64,000 nucleotides of DNA from Aplectana chamaeleonis (lineage: Eukaryota > Nematoda > Chromadorea > Rhabditida > Cosmocercidae), in contig JAPDOI010000121.1 of the NCBI GenBank assembly GCA_029168955.1, positions 248,001 to 312,000 on the forward strand. The letters run 5' to 3'. The first letter of the stretch is position 1. Each line of letters starts with the position of its first letter. Made by a program: the position numbers and the translations under genes. Below, piece by piece: positions 46,901-58,900 of this stretch. The notes under the pieces were generated by a model. The model ran no database searches. It was not told where the DNA came from and saw nothing but the letters and a program-made list of their open reading frames with translations.

Positions 46901-49900
46901 AGTACTTAGCGCTACCCAAGGCAGGAACTCACCCGGAATTCATTCAGTTCCAATAGGGTGGAATCGTAGAAATCGCTGATGTCGTGAAATATGTAGCCGA
47001 TCATTATGACAGAAACGAAAGTGACTAGTGTCGTTATTGCGAATGCTAGGGTAACTAGTGGTTGAGCTGACATTTAGGTAGTTTATAGAGCCGATGATGA
47101 GGTGAGGGCAGGTTTATATATGATCATTGGGGCGTGCACAACGTTTTCTACGTAGTCTTGTTCCATAATGGAGGTTCGCGTAAAAGCGATCGCTGCTGCT
47201 GCTGCTTTTACCGATTCGGCTAGTTTTTGAAAGCGGCATTTCTTTTCGATTTGCGGGAGTGAAAAAAGTGACGTGCGTTCGAGCGTGGCACTTGACCTCT
47301 AACGTATTCTAGGTACGTATTTTTCGGTTTGTGAGGGTTAAAGGCAGTGTTCACGATGGAAATCGTTTTTTTTTGTTTTTCCGCCTTTCTTGAAAACGGC
47401 TCCATGCTGATTCCAATGATGCCTCTGTAATCGTATAAGACCTTCTGGAAATGGAGTTATGGTCCCTCAAAGATTGAGCTAAGGAAACATGGTGGACGAG
47501 TTGTCCGAGGCTTGTAACTTCCGTCTTTTGCAGCCGATGTATGCGAGCTGACCTGAGTAAAGAGAGAAGTTGATAATGAAGGGAAGAACGGGGCTATTGA
47601 TCGGAAATCATCGCTCATCTCACAATCTCGATCATTCATTTGTTCACGTCGGTGGGCGTGGAAAGTGCATCTAGGTGTGACGAGCTGACGGGTGTCCGAC
47701 TTTGAGGCCGTAGGGGACCGTTCTAAGCTCATTTTTCTTAGTTTTTTTAACGTTAGGGTTGCGCTAGGCCCCGCAGCTGCCGATCTCTACCAAAAAAACA
47801 AACATGGTTTTTATCGTGGACACTGTCTTTAAGGGAGCAATTTAGCCGGTGTTTGCTTTTAAACCCTGAAGCTTTGGACGCTATTTCGGGAATTTGGTTT
47901 CAGAGATTTGCAATACACTCTCCTCTTTCTATGAAAGTCTGTTCTACCCGCACCCCAACGATTTGGAAAATCAAAATTTTCGTTGTTGTAGGCTTGTGAC
48001 AGTGCATACATGGACCGCACTCAAATTTCTCTAATTGCCTCCAAGGATTCTAAAAAAAGGCATTTCATTTGTTTTGCTGCTTTGCGAAAAGGTGAGGGTA
48101 CATCAGGGAATTTTCGGGTTCAGAAAAAATTCCGAATTCGGCTCAAAACTTTCAATTGGTGGTTAATTATGGCGCTGAATGTGAATCTGTGGTCTGCTTT
48201 TGGCTAGACCTAAGGTTACTGTAGGTTATGGTTGGCATAGTTTCATCTGACTTAACGTACCTTGATATTTCGAAAATCGACAAATGAACCTCAAATTCGT
48301 GTTCGGTCTCCCAAATAATACCCCCAAGAAATTTTGGGCCAAATCCGATTCTCCGACCAAATAACCGTGTACCCACCGTTACATACCGTAATCCAAAGAA
48401 TAATCGATGAACCGATCACAGTCTTGTGTTAGGCAGCCCAAAGAACTTACAATTTTCACTCCTTTCGTTTTTGCTGAGAAATTTGTCTTCCCTAGTCAAG
48501 CACTGTATTGCAGTTCTCCGCGACCTTGACCAAAAACCTATTGACAATGCGTGCGCACAAGGGAAAGTTGAGGTGTTCCAGTTTGCATAGCTTTTTTTCG
48601 TAAAGAAAGATTTCTCAGAAAGTTTCCATCTAACGAGCACTACTGTAGGCTGGGTGGTTTCTATATTGAGACGTTCTGTGGTGTCCTAATTCACTGCATT
48701 TTTCGTATGAAGAGAGTGTGTCTGTGCCAGTTTTCAATGGTTTCTAAGTAAACAACTAATTTTTCGCCAAATCGGGCGAGCTCTGTAAGTGTACTTCTTC
48801 TGTCTTTGAATAACCTAAGTGCAGGGGTTCGCAATACGCTCTGGTTTCCATGTTCACAAGACGTGGAGCTGTAGTCGGGGAAACATTAACTTATTCTTTT
48901 TTTGAAAGCTAATAATTATCGAGATCAGTATTCATAATAATGTGCTATATGCAGTAAATGCTTTCTAATTTACGTACTTTCAACGGGATCTGACTACTTG
49001 TTGCAAATGAAATTTGTTTCGAATACCCGGCTTTTCGACTATTGTCGGATATCGCACTTTTTTAAGTATTCGACTTTTCGACTGTAGTCGGACATCACGC
49101 TTATTCGAATATTGGGCTTTCAGACTGTGGTCGGATATCACACCTTTTCGAATATTTGATTTTTCAAATAAAACGTCGACTTTTTTATCCGACTGAGACA
49201 GTTGATATTCATCCGATTTTTCGATTCGGAACAAGTGTAGTGTATTCGGCACCATAAGGATGAAGCCGGCATCCGGTCGAAAACTTCGACCGGCTATAAT
49301 TCGATATCAGATTTGGAAAGAGTGCGCCAGGGTTGACCAGAAATCATCGTCCTTCTAATGGTGAGGAGTTCCCTGCTTACTTGGGTACCATAATTTTCTT
49401 ATCTCATGAGGACCACTGTAAAGTCAGGCTGTTTTTTGCATTTAGTTCTCTTTTATCCGAATGCAGGTCTCAATAGTTTTCAATGTTTTATTCGAGAAAG
49501 CGTGAAATGTCATCAAATGTACAGACGATGATTGGTAAGCTAGACAGCGGCCTTGGCTCGTCGAAGTTTCCTGAATCTTCTAACTGCACGACGTCTGCTA
49601 TAGCCCATGGGTTGGCCGGCGTTTTCTCCTTCCTGTTTGTAAGCGTCCTGCTGTGGTGAGTCAGCCGCAATCTCAGGACCAGAAGTTCGAGGTGGACAAG
49701 GACAGTAGGCGGCATCCTGTCCTGGGACACCGGGACCTCCAGGTGTACCGGGAGAGCCGTCTTGTCCTGGTGCACCTGGATTTCCATCAGGTCCTGCTGG
49801 CCCTTGTTGTCCCTGCTGACCTGGGCCGCCTGGCTGACCGTCCTGTCCAGGTTGTCCAGCTCCTCCAGGTGGTCCCGCTGGGCCAGGACTGCCTGGCTTG

Positions 49901-52900
49901 CCGCTACCACGCTTTCCATTTTGTCCAGGTCCTCCGGGCTGTCCTGGAGATCCTGCCTGTCCTGGTGCTCCAGCGTCTCCTTGTGGTCCTGGTCCTCCAG
50001 GATAGCCGTCGTTGCCTTTCTGTCCTGGTGAGCCCGGTTGTCCATCTGGACCGGGAGGTCCCATAGGACCTGGTGCACCAGCGTTTCCTGCAGGGCCTGG
50101 AGGACATTTGGGACATCCACGTCTCGAGTCGCCATATGGAATTCCTTGACCTCCGTTGCCACTCTGTCCTGGCTGTCCTGGTGTTCCATCCTCACCCGCC
50201 AATCCTGGCTGTCCGGGTGGTCCTGGCGGTCCTGGTGGACAGGTGTTCGGTCCTGCGGCACAGTTACACGATCCTCCTCCTCCAGCTTGCTTCTTTTTTC
50301 GACTCACATGGCGCTGTCGCATCACGCTGCGCACTTCTCTGTGGCTGTGCTCTCTCATCGAGTCGACCATCTTGTCCCAGGCAGTGTCGGAGTGAATCTG
50401 GAACAGGAGAGTACTGGAAGGTGGACATAAAAAATGGCGCTCTTCATGATACTGACTTCTTTCATCAAGAAGGGACGCAATATATGAATTCACCATTCCA
50501 TAGGTTTTCAAAGGCAAGGTTCACGTTAGAAACAGTCTATGAGTTTTCATCGGAAATTGGAAGTTCAGGGGCCGATTGCTACAACAATGTCGAAAAAACG
50601 GCTGAAAACCAGATATGAATAGCCCGATGTGGTCCCAAAAAGTTGAATGTGACATGCCCCCTACACCCAACTATTCGGTTGCCGTTGAAGAAGTGGGCGT
50701 GGCGGGCATGCCACATTCAGGTTTAAGGCCGTATAGGAAGACCAACAATTGCTCGTTCTTAGACATTTTTTCGGAATTAAAGGCATAGTACGCGCTGAAA
50801 TCCACTTTCCATTTTTTATGCTCAATCCCTTCCTCGGGCCCCTGTGAGAACGTACAACGAGCTTGGCTGCTCAAACACGTACCGTTGTGAGCATAGAGGA
50901 AGTGGAAAGTAAGGAATTCCGTCAAAAGGGGCCGGCCCTTCCGTCAGTCATTTGGCACTTTCGCAATATTTGAGCAGAACGTCGTGTCGCTAAGTACTCA
51001 GCGCGTACGATGCCTTTAATGTTGCAATGGATTCCAGATTTTCGGTGAAAACTCGAAGACTGTTTTTTCGTGATTACAGCATTAGGCGAGAATTTTATAA
51101 CATTTACTTCTAGAATTGTCTCATTAGTGTGCATGTTCAACTATTTTTTCAAAGTTTCTCATTTAATTTGAAATGATTAGGATGGTTTTTGGACTGAATC
51201 ATGTTTTTTTTGCGAAAATCGTGTTCAAAAAATCTATCTCTAGATGGTGGTTGGGAGAATTTCATGACGTCAAATCCGAAGTTGATGTGACGTTTTTGTG
51301 AAAGCTGTGGGTGTTTTCTTGCACTTGTACTTAATGTTTTGCTTCAAACTTACTTTGAAGTCGTTGAGTTCCGAAAGAGCGTCATCGTAGAAGTTGTTGA
51401 TGTCGTTGAAGAGATAGCCGACGAAAACGATGGCGGTAACAATGCTGGCCGCAGCAGCTAGTGTAGTGAGGCCAACGATGCTTTGAACGAACATTTTGCG
51501 TTGTTTTTTCTCCTTCTAGCGCGAGGCTTTTATAGTCGCCAGTTGTCACATATTAAAGGTTGACTGACATGGGAGTTAGTTTTACATCAACTCATTGCCA
51601 GCTGACACTAGTGAGTGTCGGGTGAGGAGTTTTCAGTTTTTCTCGCACCCGTGCAGTGAGTTTGGCGGTTTTTGTCCTTCAGGGCTTGCAGTAATCTCGT
51701 CTGAAGCTAGTTTGATGAAACGGTGTTCTTTCACAAAAAAAGGCATCAAACTATAGTGAAGTGAAGTTTCGTTTGATTTTTTTACTCTAATGAGCTCGAA
51801 TTGCTACTGTGCCCAATTCTCTCTGTTCTCTATTTTTAGTGTTTGTAGCGACATCAAACTCGTAGAATGAACATAGGATTGTCCTGATCATTTCTCGTGC
51901 TTGGTTGCCCTGTATTTTCCTAAGGCTTTTGATCTCCTTTTATTCACTAGGATAGAGAGCATTAGCGCTGTTTTCAGCGAAAGAACCAGTTGAGTACATC
52001 GTGCGAAAGCATTCGCACTTTTTTTGCATAAATTTCACCTTATTTTGTATCAACGAATGCGTAGCACCCTTCAAAAGAGTTGGACGTTTGCAGGGTCAAG
52101 CAGACGTTGGTTCGTTTAGGAGCGCGAAGGTGGAAAGGCGATGGTACTTTTTTCGGCAAACCTCGGATTTTCTTTAACACTTAGAGACTGCGTGTCTACA
52201 CTGCGCCCCCACGCGAAGAACTCGATTTTTTGTTTTACTTGGAGGAATCGTATTCTTTTTTATTATTGCTTGAATAGCCATAGTTGAACAAATTACATTA
52301 CTGGTATGCAGATATTAAAGGCAGCGTTTGCGATGGTCATCCTCGTTGACTTTCCACGGTGAAATGATAGGCGAGAAGGATCCTAGGCCCCAGTGTCGAA
52401 AGAACGGTAAAAAGCGAGCCAGGAGCGGCAAAATAACGGCTGCAAAGAAGCGTTTTGGTGCCACAGACACGCCTGGTGCCCCAGATCCACCCCCTCGGAA
52501 TGAGCAAATGAAGACTCAGATTACAGGAATTATCAAGTCAAGGAAGTGCTGATAAGTGAGCTGATCGCTTCATTGCACTGATAGGTATCATCCTTCTTGC
52601 GGTCAATTCCTCCACGCTCAAAAATCAACGTAAACAAGAGAGGGCCTATTTTCGCTCAAAACCGCGTCTTTCTTGTCCTTTTTAAAGGCAGTGTCCTCGT
52701 TAAAAACCATGTCTGTTTTTTGTTTTGGTGGAGATCGGCAGCTGCGGGGCCTAGCGCAACCCTAACGTCGGGAAAACTAAGAAAAATGAGCTTGGAACGG
52801 TCCCCTACGGGCCCAAAGTTGGAATACCGTCAGCTCGTCACCCCCAGATGCACTTTCCACGCCCACTGTCGTGAATAAATGAATGCTTGAGATTGTGAGA

Positions 52901-55900
52901 TGAGCGATGGTTTCCGATCAATAGCCCCGTTCTTCCCTTTATTCCCAACTTCTCTCTTTACTCAGGTCAGCTCGCATACATCGGCTGCAAAAGACGGAAG
53001 TTACAAGCCTCGGACAACTCGTCCACCATGCTTCTCTAGCTCATTTCTTGAGGGACCATAACTCCGTTCCTAGAAGGTATTGTACGATTCCAGAAACATC
53101 ATTGGAATCAGCATGGGACCGTCTTCAAGATAGGCGGAAAAGCAGAAAAACGATTCTTATCGTGAACACTGCCTTTAAGCATGCCTTGTTATATAGGGCA
53201 CCAGACCTTTCGTGAACCGTGGAGATATCGGAAGTGAATTTTATCGTGAACACTGCATTTAAGGACCTTATATCTCTTTTTAACCTAATCATTTACAACA
53301 AAAATTTCCTATTATTGACTCTCTGGTTTGATTGACCGTTGAGCGCGCCGGTGGACTACGGGAATTCGCCGTGGAACGCACGGTCTCTTATGTGTTAATA
53401 CAACATTTTCTTCCAAACATGCCGATGTTACGTGCTGTTGGCATGAATCCTAGTGATAATTTGCGTTCCCCATTGAAGGTTGACGCAAACTCGGTGCTCC
53501 TATGTTATAGCACATTGCACCGAGTTTGCACCGACCTGCAATAGGTAACGCAAAGTATCGCTAGAATCCATGCCGACGTTACGTATAATGATATATCGTC
53601 CGTGTCTTTCAAATAGGAAGCCGCGCTCAACGATCGGGCTCGAATTCATTCGATCGATAGCCATCTTCCATTCGTTTTCCCGCGCGGAGATTTTCCCGCC
53701 GAGCAGCGTCGCGTGTTCCTACTTGAATCACACAGACCGTATGTGGGTTTGGTAGTAGCGTAGACCAATAGCCTCAGATTTTGTAATCCTTGATATTTGT
53801 GGACTCGTTAGCCATGAAAAAATACTAGGCTGTAGCGGAAGCTTGCCGCTATCCGACTTTATGAAAATTCAAGACTTTCAGCGTTGGCCCAAGTGTGGTA
53901 AACAGTTTTCAAAACGCAAGTTATTTTCTACCTGTTCTTTCGTCCACTTCGAGGAAAACCTTTTGGCTCTTGAGTAATATGTGTACTGAATTTCAATGAG
54001 AGTCCTCAGTACTGAGCATCTTTGAGGGCTTCTGTTCACGCTGAGGTAAGTAACCGAAGCTGCTGAAGTTCTAAGACATTCGTGTCCTACTAGGGCTAGG
54101 TAATAGCGTCTGCGGACAATCTCGCCGGAGCGTTATTATTGGTCTTCCGCGAATTTCGTGAAAATCTTACTCCGGACGTTTCTGATTCAGCAAACCAGTT
54201 TCAACTACGAAGCTTGAAAGTTAAAGGCAGCATACACGTTCGAACAGTGTTGAGGTAATGACGTTACTCTCACTAGAAGACTCACTTCATTGGAAGCGTT
54301 AAAAACGAGTCAAAACTACCCAAGCGGAGTAACAACGGATCAAAAAATATCGTAAACTCCGGCCACGAGCTTTGCAGTCTCCTCCCCCTATTACAAACTC
54401 TTCCAGATTGGTTGCTCGAATACTGTCGCTATGGCTAGTTTTTTAAGCTTCCAGCGACGTAAGCACCCTGTTTCTCCAGATCTTCGCATGTGTTGTGATT
54501 ATGTCTAAAATTTATGGTCGGTTCTAACAGTTTATTACAAGAGAGCCAAATTTTACGTCATTAAGGTAGCAAAACTGATTTCTTGGATTTCATCATCCTC
54601 TGAGAACGACGTGCTGCGCGGTGGGCAAGGACAATAGGCGGCGTCTGATCCAGGTGGGCCGTCCTCGCCGTGGACTCCCATTTGACCATCCTCTCCAGTT
54701 TTTCCCATCTGTCCTGGCTCTCCCTGTGGTCCCATTGGTCCTTCGCGTCCATCTTTTCCGTTTTCTCCGTCTCGGCCTGGACTTCCTACCGGACCTGGTG
54801 GTCCCGGTGGGCCTGGTGGACCTGGTGCTCCTTTTCCACGTTTGCCACTGTGTCCCGGCTGTCCAGGGGCGCCCGGTGCACCTGGTTCACCAGGTAGCCC
54901 AGGCTCCCCAGGATCACCTGGTAGTCCGTGTATGCCATCGCGACCGTCTAGACCGGGTAGACCATTTAAACCGTGTTTGCCTTGTGCACCTGGATCTCCA
55001 TCAGGACCAGGAGGTCCTGGAGGACCAGACGGGCATTGCACGCATCCAACTTTCTCATCTGACATTACCGCCATAGCCATACCTCCAGAACCTGATGTTC
55101 CGTCGTTGCCGGGAACTCCATCTAGTCCGGGAATGCCTGCTTCTCCAGGGGGTCCAGCTGGTCCTTCAGGGCAGTCATCACTTGCTGTGCAGCAGGCTCC
55201 ACAGTTCTTTGATGTGCAGCCGCACTCAGTTGCTCTTCGATTCCTAATGTAGCCATCTTGTGCGGTCCTGTTCCCCAATTCAGCCTTTGTTGCCATCATT
55301 TGCCACCAAGCGTCGTTTGCGTTCTTCTAAAATTAGCAGTTTTAGCTATTAGCTGAGTATCGGACTTTCAACCAGAAAACATGGCAAAAATCTACGAGTT
55401 TCCATTTGAACTTGATTGAACGAATCTTGCCGAGCCTCAGACTTCTAGGGAACGTGGGAGTGAACAAACTCAAGCAAACCCCTAAATCTGGCAATCATTA
55501 ATTTGTAACAGGAGATAAAACACTTGAACACTATCTTCAAGTGTTTGGTGCGGGTGAAAAGGTCTCAGCCAGTGATTGGAAGGAAGGGCACTTCAGCACT
55601 ATTTTGCCATACACTAAATGGTAGTCTCAATATTAGAAAATTGGGGAAAACTTGTACGGAATTTCGAATCTCGACTGAGAAAGAAGTTCTTCAAACATTC
55701 CTACTACATAGTGCCATATCATCTGCAGGCCCAGTCAGATTCTCGGGGCCGAAGACATAGTCCAACCAATACGGCCGAGCGGTTACTGTTTGGAGGGACA
55801 ACGAAGGGGACGAAAACTTCAAACAAAAATATAAATCTGGAGGGGAACGTTGGAATTCGGTTCAAAATTGAAAAATTGAGCGGTGTTATGGAGAGGGGGA

Positions 55901-58900
55901 ACGGTGTGTTTGATCCTGCCAGTCCCTGAGGTAACTTCAAAGTCTCAATTTTTCCTTCGACATTCCAGTTTCATACGAAGACATCACAAAAAAAAACTTA
56001 TTACGACATTCAGAAACAGTGCTATGCACTTTTAACCATTCACATCAACTTCCAACTCATAATTTGGAAAAGGATCAGCTCAATTGAAAATTGCCTTCAG
56101 GGTAATTCTATGTCGGCAAACTAAACGCTGCTTACCTTGAAATCATCCATCGTTTTCATGCAGTCCAGATAGAAAGAGTTCATCCGATTACATATGATAA
56201 TGACACTTGTGATGACTACAACTGTTACAAAACCTGAAGATAGGCAGCCGAATATGGCGAGTGGCCTTGGGTTCATTACTGGACGGATCTGAGGAAGAAT
56301 TGGAGTCCAGTCGCGCTTTATAGGGTGATTTATGAGTGTGGCTCTATAAATGCGAGGCTTTTGGGTTCAGTCCAGATCCCCATGGAGCGTGTTATCCTAT
56401 AGATTGTTCATAATACGTCCACGAGATATGGCGATGATTTTCTTGCTCTATTATGGTTTGAACAAGGAAAGGTGGACGAAGGTTCTTTGAAGATGTGTCT
56501 CGTCTCGCTTACCATACATTACGCTTCCGTAGGCATAGGTTTAGCAGGCTGGCACCCCAAGTACGCTCAATTACTGTTCACCTGGATGGCTTTCGAAGCT
56601 TCATCGGCGGGCTTGCAAACGTGTAGGCAACTTCAAAGGAAGCCGAAAAGTGAAATTGCAAGAGATGAAAAAATAGCATAGGTCTAGAGCAGGGTTGAGC
56701 GGGGTTGTGACCCGCCACAACGATGGGGTCGTAAAATTTTTGAAAAAAAAAATAAAAACTGGGGGGGGGGCGTAAAATTTTTGAAGAAAAATAGGATTTT
56801 TTCGAAACCACTTGGTAACTAAACTTTCGCTTCTCTTTACAATTTAACACTAAATAAAGCTAAAAAATTTGGCCCCAGGATCCCCCCAGGGGTGTCGTAA
56901 AATTTTGGGATTTTTCTGGGAAAAAAGATGAAAAATTGGGGGGGGGGTCGAAGCCGCCACAAAAACCACCACAACGGCCTGCTTAACCCTGAGGCCAGAT
57001 TCATCAATTATACTCAGGGTATAATTATACCCCGGGGTAAATATACTCCGAGGTATATTACCTTATACCCCAATTGTGTGATTCACAACGCGACAGGCAG
57101 CCGTGGTATAATATACTACGGGTACATATACGGGTACGTGCACTGCAACGCCCATTGTTATCTTTCACCGAACATTTTTTGATGACGATACCAAACAGAA
57201 AATCTGCAACCGTACAATATTTTGTAAAAGCAGAGAAATCCTTTAGCTATATCTAGTGCATCCCAAATGGGAAAAAAAATTGACGAAATGACTATTCCGA
57301 ACGAACTATACATGTCTACAAGTACCTAATTTTGACGTATAATTCGGAAATTATTTTCAAGGCGCTGCTAGACTGCTCTAAATGGAGTTTTCCTTATTAC
57401 CTTTCCGTTTTCCTCATATCAAATACGGGGATCCGAGAGCGTTTCAGAAGAAAAAGGATTTGAACTAAACTTGGAAAAGTTTACTCTGCTCAGTCCTAGT
57501 AATAGGTTCGATGAAAAATTAGGTTATATGATAGAATTAGTTTTTCCTACTTTTATATGAGTAAAGCATTCACTAAATTTCAATTTGATTTGAATGCTCA
57601 TCTCAGAAACTTTACGGGTCCGACCGCAGATTTCCGTCGGGTCGAACCCCTTTCCGTTTTCGCCCCTCACTTCTTCCAACTGAGACGACGTGGGGGAGAA
57701 TTAAAATTTATTCTCCCCCCATGTCTTCTCACTCAGGACTACGTGGAGGAACAATGCTAAAGGGTCCGACCTGACAGAAATCTGGGGATGGACCCCGTTC
57801 GGGCTGGGGTCGGACCCGGCGAATGTCTGAGATAAGATTTCAAAATATTTGTTTGGGAATGGAAATATAAAGGGGAATCCGCGAGCGAGATATAGAAGAG
57901 CGAAATCGTCCCATTAAAGGCAGCGTTCACGATGTTCATCCTCAGTGACTTTCAACAGTAAAATGATAGACGAAAGATCCTAGGATCCCGGTGGCGGTAG
58001 AAAACGAGCCAGGAGTGGCGAAATAACGGCTGCAAACAAGCGTTTCGGAGTTCCAGAACCGCCCGTGTCCCATTTCCGCCCCCTAAATGTGAACAAATGA
58101 ACACTCAGATTACAGGAATGATCAAATCAAGTAAGTGCTGTTAAGTGAGCTGATCTCTTGATTGCACTAATAGGCATCATCCTTCTTAGCGGTCAGTTAC
58201 TGCACGCCCAAAAATTGACGTAAACAAGGGAGGGCCTATTTTGGCTCAAAAACGCGTCTTTCGCGTCCTTTTCAAGCATGCTTTGCTTTGTAGGCCACCA
58301 GACCTTCCGTAAACCGTGAGAAATATCGGAAGTGAAATTTATCGTGAATACTGCCTCTAAGAAAAGTGGATAGTAAAATAAACGGAGAAGAAGAGAAACT
58401 ATATTAAAGGGGTAAGATATGTAGAAAACGTCATCAAATTATGGAGGCAGTACGTGCTGTAGCGGAACGGAAAACAAAAGTTAGGCGAAAAAACTTGCTT
58501 TTAAGGCTTCGCAAGATTGTCCGCCAGCTGATTTGGTTGAATGGCACAGTCGAATCAACCATGAGCCACGCTTTCGTGGAGTATACTAGCCGGGGTATAC
58601 CGTATACACCAGCTCCAGAGTGGGGTATAATATACTCCAATTTATACCCCAAGTCGGCAGGGTATAATTTTTTATGAATCACATTTTCTGGGGGTATACG
58701 GACGATTATACCCCGATTCGCCCGTATACCCGGGGTATAATCGTTGATGAATCTGGCCTCTGATATAGAGAGTACATACTTTACGACCCTTATGAACCAG
58801 GACTGCTGCTCCTACTTTTTGTGTCAACCCTGATGTTTATTCCACTGTTCCTCCTTCCTCTATTCCTATTTTCTTCCACACTTGTTTTCTTTTCTCATTA

